This document shows, in pieces, positions 61,201 to 64,000 of a DNA stretch of 64,000 nt (the first letter of the stretch is position 1; each line of letters begins with the position of its first letter). Where the stretch lies: positions 87,460,364 to 87,524,363 of the forward strand of contig NC_067196.1 of assembly GCF_000699445.3 (NCBI RefSeq), read 5' to 3'. Made by a program: the position numbers and the translations under genes. This DNA is from Schistosoma haematobium. Its lineage: Eukaryota > Platyhelminthes > Trematoda > Strigeidida > Schistosomatidae. Below the pieces are notes generated by a model. The model worked only from the letters and a program-made list of their open reading frames with translations, ran no database searches and was not told the DNA's origin.

Positions 61201-64000
61201 ATTCTATAAATAGACGGAAGAAATCAATTGCATTTTTCTGTTTTTATTTTTAAATGAACAGATTTGTAGTCGATGTAAAACTCGAAGAAGATGTACCAAA
61301 AGTTTTTCCATTCAGAAATTCCCACAAATTCTTGTACTTCGTATCCTTTTTACTGTTTTGCTGGATTTAGTCATTTTATTAAAAGGGAAAAAGTTATTAG
61401 TTATTTATATTTTGGAAGAATCTGTAATATATTAGCATATTTTCGACTACGTGATTCATTGCTGTCCTACAGGATGGGTATAATAGTTATTTTGCCTTAT
61501 CTAAATATTTATTTATAGAATAAAGTACATTTATTAAGTTGTAGTATTTGTTTCAATGTCTTTCTAACTTTACTGTGGCTAACTATTCAGTAAGAAGAGT
61601 AATTGATATACATAATGCTAGTCTAAAATCATACTTCATCCTCCATGTTCTAATACTATTGTTCTGGTCACCAAACTTAAATGTTAATCGACGTCGTGCT
61701 TGTTTGGTCCTAAGTGCTGATTGAATCCTATCAATCAATTTCCAATATAATAATCACTAGTCTAAGTGACTGGACACCGCATGAACAGTGTTTCGATGTA
61801 ACGTCGTTGAAGGTATCTGGCAGAAAGCTATGAACCCATGTCTCTTGTTAGTTAGTTCTTTTCGTCAAGATGTGATTAAGAAGGAGGTCAGTGACACTCA
61901 GAATAATTTAATGGTAACGATGTACTTTCGAATCCAACAGAGCATAAATTTCCATTAAACTTCAAGTGAACCTTAATGACAAATGCCAGTTAGTATGAAA
62001 CCCATGTTCAGCGTTTCCTGTCAATTATCTTCAATCGAGGTACATTGAAAACGTTGTGCCCTGTTGTCGAAAGACGAAATCTCGCTATTGATGTTCGTTT
62101 GATAAGCAGTTTATTTCTCTTTATTCTTTTGTAAATATTTAATGTTTGAAAATAGAGTATTAGAAATGTTATAAAAATGCCTTTATCTACATGTAGAGGC
62201 TTACAGAATTTTTCATACTTATCAAATATCAAAACATTAGTGCACACAATATAGATTCACTAATACTAGTAGCTACATTTAAATTTGATCCGTGGAATTC
62301 AACTAAAACATGGCATCAGTGCTTGAAGTCACCAACTTCTGGTCCGAGCCATGTTGGTAGATGCAGACTACTTGGTTAGGGTTCGCTTGACTATCGTAAC
62401 CAATGGTTGGAGACTGTGTGACATGTCTCAGAATCGATCACAATGGCATCGGTGTATGCACTCTTTGTCTTCCCCTGAACTATGAGATTAAAATCGCTTT
62501 ATACCTTTGTTTCTACGAACTAATTCTCTCTCCCTGTATTATATGCTTATATACAGTCTTTCTTTTATTTATTACTACCATTGAAGTGACTACTTCGATG
62601 AATTTGGTATTCATCTTGTTGTGTTAATGAGATGTGGCAACTTGAACTGATGCATATATGTGTCTGATCCTACGTTGTCGCTGACTAACTGACAATAATC
62701 AAACATTGTCTACAAAATTATCAAGTGATACTAACATTCTAACATACTAACAAGTTGATTTTTACAATCCCATTTATTTACTTTTTTTAATTTTTTTTGG
62801 TACACATCCAAACATCTTTAGGTTTCTTATACATTTTGTACACTGAACCCCTACATAGAAAGTGAAAAATGATTATTATAACAGTTTGAATAAATATTAT
62901 TATACATAATTAACGAATGAATATACCGAATTTCTACCATTTTCTGCCAAACTTAAAACAAACTTTACAGAAAGGAATGACGCCAGAATTTTTTTCTCTC
63001 TGTTTCTCATTCTCCTCCTCCTCCTCCTGATCATCATCATCATCATATTTTCTTCTTTGTTTTACAAGGAAATATGCATATACACATGGTACCATGTATA
63101 TTTGTTTTGTTTTTTTCAAAGTACACATCTCATCCCCTTAAAAAGTTGTATTACGTTAGCTATTATAACATAATATGATATTGAAATTTTCAAGCGGCTT
63201 ACTTAAATGATAAATTCAATACTTTCCATACTTTGGTATGGAAATCGTTAAAAAATAGTTGTATTAGTTAGAAAAAAGTGATGTAATACAATGTGGGATA
63301 TAACATTTTGGGTATTACTAATTGTAATGTGTTGTAGTATTTCGTTGTTAATAGCTTACACTGAATAAGATCATTTACCATTGATACTATTTGAGCTATT
63401 TGTACTATGGTATGCGCTACTTACTGATAAGGACAAATATAAGTAGTATTTAATAGGAATTAGAATTGAAATGTTTATCAATAGAAGATTGAAATAAAGA
63501 AACGAGGACTCAAAACAGAAAGCAATCAATGTAACAATAGAATTGGAAGAACGATAGAGTATGTATAGGACAACTCAAAGAAAATAAGCAAATTATGTAT
63601 TCAATGTATGATTTTTAATTTAAGTATATATATATATAGGTGGTGAACGACAGACAGAACGTAAGGCTAGTTCCGGATAATAAAGTACAGTAATGCATAA
63701 ATAGTTCTTAATGATTTTTTAAAATTGAATTCTGGTTTCCTTCTGTGAACTTTCATTATATTTGTCTAGAATATTTTACTTATTACCAATATCATCTTAT
63801 TGATATGCTAAGGTTAAATGAACAGATAAATAGATTGGATATCAATATATAAATTAGCACAAAGTTTGTCGATCTATATGATGTAAATTAAAACAGAAGG
63901 AATTCTATTATATATATATTGAAGATAATTGGAGAATGCATGCCAATTTACAGGAATGATTAGATTGATACTGAAAATAATAAGGATAAAGATATAAGAT
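22474..64000 (+). CDS. ubiquitin-specific protease, USP2/USP21-like, partial at right edge
   Basis: Ten exons with matching phases give about 399 residues: 22474-22512, 22546-22668, 28601-28954, 32963-33086, 33886-34000, 36747-36866, 46863-46927, 49829-49932, 58378-58452, 61262-61340. After a polar N-terminus of about 160 residues comes the C19 catalytic domain: [20 protein letters not shown] (catalytic Cys173), [47 protein letters not shown], and [11 protein letters not shown]. Both CxxC zinc pairs (326/329, 375/378) are intact. The His and Asn/Asp boxes are absent because the gene runs off the window. The closest animal relatives by motif wording are USP2, USP21 and USP8. It should remove ubiquitin from substrates; the target is unknown. 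The start ATG (22474) is a choice, since the frame stays open upstream. Introns are very repeat-rich. Confidence 0.9.
22513..22545 (+). other. 33-nt micro-intron
   Basis: gtaaga...ttttag, 33 nt, phase 0, not a multiple disruption of the frame but containing in-frame stops, so it must be removed. Introns of this size are known near the 5' ends of schistosome genes. Confidence 0.7.
22546..22668 (+). CDS. USP exon 2
   Basis: 41 codons, phase 0 to 0: [20 protein letters not shown] and [21 protein letters not shown]. Polar, Pro/Tyr-rich N-terminal region without a domain. Donor CCT|gtgagt. Confidence 0.7.
22878..25750 (-). pseudogene. CR1 polyprotein: endonuclease, reverse transcriptase, C-terminal domain (broken)
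   Basis: Endonuclease (25750-25268): [60 protein letters not shown]. Linker 25261-24257: [37 protein letters not shown] (24235-23587): [32 protein letters not shown], motif [27 protein letters not shown], catalytic FADD in [11 protein letters not shown]-terminus (23375-22878): [14 protein letters not shown]...[17 protein letters not shown]. Frames are broken near 25265, 24510, 24245, 23770 and 23400. Confidence 0.88.
26147..26485 (-). pseudogene. CR1 ORF1-like segment
   Basis: About 112 codons, Ser/Thr/Asp rich, ending [15 protein letters not shown]. The [11 protein letters not shown] ending resembles the basic tail found in ORF1 proteins of CR1-type elements. No enzymatic motif. Confidence 0.5.
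26564..26689 (-). pseudogene. CR1 ORF1 N-terminus, PHD-like zinc finger
   Basis: 41 codons from ATG to [23 protein letters not shown], spaced like the first part of a PHD finger (C-x4-C...C-x2-C-x4-H-x2-C). It would be the start of the CR1 first protein. The frame closes shortly after, and the following ORF1 segment lies in another frame. Confidence 0.6.
26701..28600 (+). other. USP intron 2, distal part
   Basis: Intronic, AT-rich; (TA)n at about 28201-28217. A short open frame at 27507-27707 has no recognisable domain. Confidence 0.5.
28601..28954 (+). CDS. USP exon 3, up to the catalytic Cys
   Basis: 118 codons, phase 0 to 0, acceptor ttgttttag, donor ACT|gtaagt. Ser/Asn-rich linker, then [16 protein letters not shown], the start of the peptidase C19 domain. 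The exon ends exactly one codon before the catalytic cysteine. Confidence 0.92.
29296..29486 (+). mobile_element. tRNA-headed SINE with hammerhead ribozyme
   Basis: Flanked by a 14-bp target duplication aaataagttattat (29282-29295 and 29487-29500). The head is tRNA-like with A-box cagttaagcg and B-box gggttcgaatccc. Then comes a hammerhead (29389-29432) and a tail caggtttccaacagtgg...tcatgatctc. It lies in a USP intron in the sense direction. The left end has no inverted copy of the tail, unlike its relatives at 33.6 and 55.1 kb. Confidence 0.85.
29389..29432 (+). ncRNA. hammerhead ribozyme, apparently intact core
   Basis: Helix I CACTG/CAGTG; core strand CTGAGGA (the seventh core position is variable in hammerheads); helix II GTCCC/GGGC-type closed by aaaat; GAAA; helix III ACGG/CCGT; predicted cleavage after GTC at 29427. 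All invariant core bases are present. Sense orientation within the USP intron between exons 3 and 4. Confidence 0.8.
29501..29770. other. intronic spacer
   Basis: AT-rich, nothing recognised. Confidence 0.5.
29771..30172 (-). mobile_element. RTE family B, 3' end fragment
   Basis: Reverse strand reads TWH/Y-QCLK-like then [23 protein letters not shown] sequence in mutated form, followed by the family's 3' UTR and a (gtca)-type tail at 29772-29790. Related to 31041-31600 and 62306-62693 in opposite orientation. Confidence 0.75.
30173..31040. other. intronic, nothing recognised
   Basis: AT-rich USP intron sequence between two RTE tails in opposite orientation. Confidence 0.5.
31041..31600 (+). 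mobile_element. RTE family B, 3' end fragment
   Basis: Encodes [57 protein letters not shown] and DMSQNRSQ, then the 3' UTR ending ctgattgactgactgactgat. 5'-truncated; no catalytic motifs remain. Confidence 0.85.
31601..32192. other. intronic, nothing recognised
   Basis: Very AT-rich; includes short (ta)n/(ca)n runs near 31620. Confidence 0.5.
32193..32481. mobile_element. short TIR element (MITE-like, 289 bp)
   Basis: Ends are perfect 24-bp inverted repeats starting GGTGAGACTATAATTT; the inversion extends 4 more bases outward (catc/gatg). No coding capacity. The interior holds telomere-like cctaaccctaacc. No convincing target duplication. A fragment with the right end lies at 57536-57603, so this is a dispersed family, probably a non-autonomous DNA transposon. 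Confidence 0.7.
32482..32962. other. intronic, nothing recognised
   Basis: Includes the pyrimidine-rich tract before USP exon 4. Confidence 0.5.
32963..33086 (+). CDS. USP exon 4, Cys box
   Basis: Begins with the catalytic Cys codon: [20 protein letters not shown], then [20 protein letters not shown]. Acceptor cattttag, donor CATT|gtaggt, phase 1. Confidence 0.95.
33087..33480. other. intronic, nothing recognised
   Basis: Proximal part of the 799-bp USP intron; AT-rich. Confidence 0.5.
33571..33775 (-). mobile_element. foldback hammerhead SINE
   Basis: Two 40-nt arms, 33571-33610 and 33736-33775, are inverted copies with one mismatch. Between them on the minus strand lie a tRNA-like head (gttaagcgctcgcgcgtgag, B-box ggattcgaatccc) and a hammerhead. 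The arm following the ribozyme is the SINE tail seen at 29440-29486; the other arm is its inverted duplicate. The element is flanked by an interrupted direct repeat: atttccaccatt and aaattgattattaa at 33481-33520 and again at 33774-33800. Confidence 0.8.
33615..33658 (-). ncRNA. hammerhead ribozyme, antisense to USP
   Basis: Minus strand: CTGAGGA core, helix II GTCCC...(weakened partner AGAAT), GAAA, helix III ACGG/CCGT, GTC cleavage site, helix I partner CAGTG. Core bases are retained but helix II has lost pairs, so activity is doubtful. Confidence 0.65.
33886..34000 (+). CDS. USP exon 5
   Basis: [11 protein letters not shown]...[20 protein letters not shown]. Acceptor caaatag, donor TTC|gtaagt, phase 2. 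Matches the USP2-type segment preceding the QQD box. Confidence 0.95.
34001..36746. other. USP intron 5 with remnants
   Basis: Contains a decayed RTE tail on the minus strand (about 35757-35850: attcattcattcattcaat, then cacaaatgtgtatcgatcc), another on the plus strand (about 36190-36250), a possible tRNA-like B-box remnant on the minus strand at about 36072-36085, and (gat)(aat)n at 36551-36582. The rest is unrecognised. Confidence 0.5.
36747..36866 (+). CDS. USP exon 6, QQD box
   Basis: [20 protein letters not shown] followed by [20 protein letters not shown]. Acceptor tttctag, donor CCC|gtgagt, phase 2. Confidence 0.95.
36867..37059. other. intronic, nothing recognised
   Basis: Start of the 10-kb USP intron 6. 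Confidence 0.45.
37060..37290. repeat. degenerate tandem of a ctcctaaccctaa-like unit
   Basis: Repeated short words cctaaccctaa, cctaaacccaaa, cctaaccttaaacc, ctaacccaaac spread over about 200 bp. It resembles eroded telomere-like (TTAGGG) or a minisatellite. Similar words occur at 32331-32360 and 39330-39345. Confidence 0.45.
37291..37939. other. intronic, nothing recognised
   Basis: AT-rich; no repeat identified. Confidence 0.45.
37940..38488 (+). repeat. 550-bp dispersed repeat X, plus copy
   Basis: Begins cgaccgttgctgctacc and ends near caagaccactgc. It is collinear with, and inverted relative to, 54177-54728. It is GC-richer than its surroundings and contains open-frame pieces (for example around 38315) shared with the other copy. 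I suspect a 5' region of a retrotransposon, but saw no enzyme motif. Confidence 0.65.
38489..40211. other. intronic, nothing recognised
   Basis: AT-rich. Chance open frames such as 39749-40051 have no domain. Confidence 0.45.
40212..40272. repeat. (TA)n dinucleotide repeat
   Basis: About 30 uninterrupted AT/TA units. Confidence 0.95.
40273..41529. other. intronic, nothing recognised
   Basis: AT-rich USP intron 6 sequence. Confidence 0.45.
41530..41740. repeat. diverged dispersed repeat Y, copy 1
   Basis: Shares ordered words with 43700-43880: tatcgatt, tgtctaa, tcatgtgac-like, caatgaatttgaa-like, gtactttcctca-like. Unknown class. Confidence 0.4.
41741..42064. other. intronic, nothing recognised
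   Basis: No element recognised. Confidence 0.4.
42065..42532 (-). mobile_element. Smalpha-type hammerhead SINE, partial tandem (334-bp period)
   Basis: A segment starting cttggtattgtttggtttg at 42065 recurs at 42399, a 334-bp offset, with about 140 bp repeated. This gives 1.4 units in direct tandem. On the minus strand the unit has a tRNA-like head (A-box tagctaagtgg, B-box gggttcgagtccc, about 42290-42360) followed by a hammerhead region (42215-42262) and tail. Smalpha repeats of roughly this size with hammerheads are known in schistosomes. Confidence 0.8.
42215..42262 (-). ncRNA. decayed Smalpha hammerhead
   Basis: Minus strand: CTGGCGAG in place of CTGATGAG (two changes in the invariant core region), helix II tail AGGAC, GAAA kept, GCGCGTCC. 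Probably inactive. Confidence 0.7.
42533..43699. other. intronic, one repeat fragment
   Basis: 42541-42620 resembles 13797-13880 (aatttatttgaaattactaa...). Otherwise unrecognised. Confidence 0.45.
43700..43880. repeat. diverged dispersed repeat Y, copy 2
   Basis: Collinear with 41530-41740 at low identity, direct orientation. Confidence 0.4.
43881..46289. other. intronic, nothing recognised
   Basis: AT-rich USP intron 6 sequence, no supported feature. Confidence 0.45.
46290..46395 (-). repeat. tRNA-like SINE remnant
   Basis: Minus strand shows a B-box-like gggttcgagttcc preceded by a degenerate A-box region (cagcctaaaggttaaatcc). No hammerhead kept. Confidence 0.45.
46863..46927 (+). CDS. 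USP exon 7
   Basis: 65-nt exon: [21 protein letters not shown]. Acceptor taatttag, donor GTAG|gtaagt, phase 1. Follows a 10-kb intron; found by phase and homology to the USP2 segment around WRKYLER. Confidence 0.9.
47035..48201 (+). mobile_element. RTE-clade element, family C, decayed 3' half
   Basis: A third RTE family in a USP intron. Broken frames give: motif A area [17 protein letters not shown] around 47170-47215, [15 protein letters not shown] at about 47355, [11 protein letters not shown] (YADD box changed to FTDD) at 47470-47500, [20 protein letters not shown], then the RWKWIGHTL region near 48000 and a short aataac/aataat tail. Several stops and indels. The inverted copy 51358-51725 is its relative. 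Confidence 0.8.
47461..47742 (+). pseudogene. RTE family C reverse transcriptase fragment
   Basis: 93 codons: [20 protein letters not shown] ... [13 protein letters not shown] ... [20 protein letters not shown]. The catalytic box reads FTDD instead of FADD, so the first Asp-Asp pair is intact but the preceding residue is altered. Truncated at both ends by frame changes. Confidence 0.75.
48202..49206. other. intronic, nothing recognised
   Basis: AT-rich; no supported feature. Confidence 0.45.
49207..49720 (-). mobile_element. putative solo LTR, family S, copy 1
   Basis: About 514 bp with ends TGTT...AACA (plus strand). It aligns collinearly with 53647-54176: accaatgac, cagtctagagtcc, ataccaa, ctgtgaatgtgtga, then accattcat...ataaca. 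On the minus strand it has a TATATAAA-type promoter word. No internal coding sequence beside it. Flanking attta/atgta is only a near match. Confidence 0.5.
49829..49932 (+). CDS. USP exon 8, first zinc CxxC
   Basis: [20 protein letters not shown] then [15 protein letters not shown]. Acceptor ttgatag, donor AAA|gtaagt, phase 0. The CGEC pair is one half of the structural zinc site. Confidence 0.95.
49933..50585. other. intronic, unassigned GC-richer patch
   Basis: 50270-50580 is less AT-rich than surroundings and may be a repeat; I could not identify it. Confidence 0.4.
50586..50822 (+). repeat. left arm of large inverted repeat (RTE 3' UTR type)
   Basis: Nearly identical, inverted, to 53086-53324 over about 235 bp. 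The end word ctgtggcaacttgaattg corresponds to the tail word tgtggcaacttgaac of RTE family B, so both arms are 3' UTRs of a related RTE. Confidence 0.8.
50823..51357. other. intronic, nothing recognised
   Basis: Lies between the arms of the inverted repeat. Confidence 0.45.
51358..51725 (-). mobile_element. RTE family C, 3' end fragment
   Basis: Minus strand translation: [72 protein letters not shown], with one internal stop. This is the C-terminal end of the same family as 47035-48201. Confidence 0.85.
51726..53085. other. intronic with Smalpha scrap
   Basis: 52285-52350 on the minus strand resembles the Smalpha body (gggttcgat, gagcatcaactctgaaatg). Rest unrecognised. Confidence 0.45.
53086..53450 (-). 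mobile_element. RTE 3' end fragment, includes right arm of inverted repeat
   Basis: 53086-53324 is the inverted partner of 50586-50822. 53341-53450, just upstream on the minus strand, resembles the end of an RTE ORF (GWGP-like with caaccatgtaggctgtac). Together they form one truncated element. Confidence 0.6.
53647..54176 (-). mobile_element. putative solo LTR, family S, copy 2
   Basis: About 530 bp, minus strand starting TGTTATATCCCAACAAGG, with a TATATAAAC promoter word and AAAATACATG downstream. It aligns with 49207-49720. Its upper end directly abuts repeat X at 54177. Confidence 0.5.
54177..54728 (-). repeat. 550-bp dispersed repeat X, minus copy
   Basis: Inverted and highly similar to 37940-38488. 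Followed on the plus strand at 54729-54775 by the RTE family B tail word (gtgcctggttctacgttg, ctgactgactcc). Confidence 0.65.
54776..55028. other. intronic, nothing recognised
   Basis: AT-rich. Confidence 0.45.
55029..55206 (+). mobile_element. compact foldback hammerhead element (178 bp)
   Basis: Two 55-nt inverted arms (55029-55083 and 55152-55206) enclose a 68-nt loop that holds only a hammerhead; the tRNA-like head present in the relatives at 29.3 and 33.6 kb is missing. Arms share words with each other that differ from the 33.6-kb arms (gtcgattt, cattgaaaacc against gtcaattg, catggaaaacc). Sense orientation in USP intron 8. Confidence 0.8.
55104..55149 (+). ncRNA. hammerhead ribozyme, partly decayed
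   Basis: Core CTGAGGA, then GTCCC with a broken helix II partner (TAAAAC), GAAA, ATC in the cleavage position. Helix I CATT/AATG is re-paired compared with CACTG/CAGTG at 29389, a paired change. Confidence 0.65.
55207..55810. other. intronic, nothing recognised
   Basis: AT-rich. Confidence 0.45.
55811..55945 (+). repeat. decayed hammerhead SINE
   Basis: B-box-like taggttcgatcgc, then gtgtattgctggagttcctca, tacGAAACagctgtttagtgc, and tail-like words ggatttcagtaatg...ctcatgg. Same family order as 29296-29486 but eroded. Confidence 0.55.
55946..56594. other. intronic, nothing recognised
   Basis: AT-rich with short (ta)n near 56390-56402. Confidence 0.45.
56595..56813 (-). mobile_element. Smalpha-type element with inverted hammerhead ends
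   Basis: The ends 56595-56644 and 56765-56813 are inverted copies of each other and each holds the 3' half of a hammerhead (plus strand at the right: AGGACGAAACGCGAGTCC; minus strand at the left: AGGACAAAATGCGCGTCC). Between them on the minus strand is the tRNA-like head (A-box tagctaagtg, B-box gggttcgagtccc). On the minus strand the complete site reads CTGACAAA...AAAA, mutated in both core strands; the plus-strand copy reads TTAATGAG...GAAA. Neither is expected to be active. Confidence 0.75.
56814..57535. other. intronic; Smalpha flank then unrecognised
   Basis: 56814-56940 resembles, on the minus strand, the region that precedes the Smalpha head (gactacaatcaatcagtc, cctcgatattac-like). 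Confidence 0.45.
57536..57603. repeat. fragment of the short TIR element family
   Basis: aagtaggtgaatattctcaa...cgctcaaaggtcgtctataaatgatagtctcac corresponds to the right end of 32193-32481. Confidence 0.6.
57604..58377. other. intronic, nothing recognised
   Basis: Ends in the acceptor region of USP exon 9. Confidence 0.45.
58378..58452 (+). CDS. USP exon 9
   Basis: 75-nt exon: [25 protein letters not shown]. Acceptor ttactag, donor CCC|gtaagt, phase 0. Corresponds to the LxDCLxxFTxxExLDG block of USP2-type enzymes. Confidence 0.93.
58453..60589. other. USP intron 9, mostly unrecognised
   Basis: A stretch near 59760-59910 (atataagtagt, gaatcgaatagaagtg) resembles 63420-63560, suggesting an uncharacterised dispersed repeat. 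Confidence 0.45.
60590..60665 (-). repeat. tRNA-like SINE remnant
   Basis: Minus strand: caaatagctcggtagtaat (A-box-like) and gaattcgaatccaatcc (B-box-like), spaced as in a tRNA. Confidence 0.45.
60760..61142 (+). mobile_element. Smalpha-type hammerhead SINE, diverged
   Basis: Pre-head region at 60775-60860 (gaggactaaaattgatcaatc, agcatatgcgcat) as in the 42-kb copy, tRNA-like head (tagctaaatagataacgcg; B-box gggttcgagtccc at 61041-61053), hammerhead 61084-61128 and tail ggattctatagctagccac. Sense in USP intron 9. Confidence 0.75.
61084..61128 (+). ncRNA. decayed Smalpha hammerhead
   Basis: CTGACAGG in the first core strand, ttcc-aaaa-tggga helix II, GAAAC, then CACAtgg in place of the usual cleavage triplet. 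Probably inactive. Confidence 0.6.
61262..61340 (+). CDS. USP exon 10, second zinc CxxC
   Basis: [26 protein letters not shown]. Acceptor gaacag, donor CTTC|gtatcc, phase 1, which predicts a His codon completed in the next exon (family pattern LHLKRF). No following exon was recognised before the window ends. Confidence 0.93.
61341..62305. other. after USP exon 10, nothing recognised
   Basis: Intronic if the next exon lies beyond the window. An open frame at 61291-61518 is exon 10 read-through and not a separate gene. Confidence 0.45.
62306..62693 (+). mobile_element. RTE family B, 3' end fragment
   Basis: acatggcatcagtgcttgaa, then [19 protein letters not shown] and the 3' UTR also found at 31041-31600, ending cgctgactaactgac. 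One in-frame stop near 62380. Confidence 0.8.
62694..64000. other. AT-rich right edge, microsatellites
   Basis: (cct)n followed by (atc)n at 63010-63048, (ta)n at 63626-63638. 63420-63560 resembles 59760-59910. No USP exon found here. Confidence 0.5.

Noticed and set aside
62934..63128. Minus-strand frame with Asp/Glu run
   Set aside because: The acidic run is the translation of the (cct)n(atc)n microsatellite.
1..64000. CRISPR arrays, operons or bacterial regulatory sites
   Set aside because: The split genes and retrotransposon content are eukaryotic; no regularly spaced repeats of CRISPR type were seen.

Overview
This window reads as nuclear DNA of a blood fluke (Schistosoma). The evidence is very AT-rich non-coding DNA, split genes with GT..AG introns including a 33-nt micro-intron near a gene start, and the typical schistosome repeats: RTE-clade (SR2-type) and CR1-clade non-LTR elements, a Penelope-like element with a GIY-YIG endonuclease, solo LTRs, and tRNA-headed retroposons carrying hammerhead ribozymes (the Smalpha type and relatives). 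The species cannot be decided from the sequence alone. There are no bacterial-style operons, rRNA or CRISPR arrays.

Two host genes can be supported. (1) On the minus strand, positions 9563 to 4641, lies a complete or nearly complete ZFAND5/6-like gene: an A20 zinc finger in one exon, then an AN1 zinc finger split over two more exons. Its large intron holds a 5'-truncated RTE element (6553-9028) with a 12-bp target duplication. (2) On the plus strand, from about 22474 past the right edge, lies a USP2/USP21-like ubiquitin-specific protease. Ten exons are placed with consistent splice phases. They carry the catalytic Cys box, the QQD box and both CxxC zinc pairs. The His/Asn boxes must lie beyond position 64000. 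A possible extra 5' exon at 15.6 kb is uncertain.

Region by region: 1-2.5 kb holds a foldback hammerhead-like insertion, then an RTE fragment split by a Penelope-like insertion; 4.6-9.6 kb is the ZFAND gene; 10.4-12.7 kb is a decayed RTE; 15-20 kb is a cluster of LTR copies, one invaded by a CR1 tail; 22.5-64 kb is the USP gene, whose introns are packed with repeats: an antisense CR1 of about 3.8 kb (22.9-26.7 kb), hammerhead SINEs (29.3, 33.6, 42.2, 55.1, 56.7, 61.0 kb), RTE tails (29.8, 31.1, 47-48, 51.4, 53.3, 62.4 kb), a short TIR element (32.2 kb), two related solo LTRs (49.2 and 53.6 kb) and two large inverted-repeat pairs.

The most unusual signal is architectural. Several hammerhead-bearing copies from three families (48-215, 33571-33775, 55029-55206, 56595-56813) are foldbacks: the sequence downstream of the ribozyme is repeated in inverted orientation upstream of it, so the ribozyme sits in the loop of a long hairpin. 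Non-foldback relatives of each type lie in the same window. Several hammerheads also lie sense-oriented in USP introns, where an active one could cleave the pre-mRNA.
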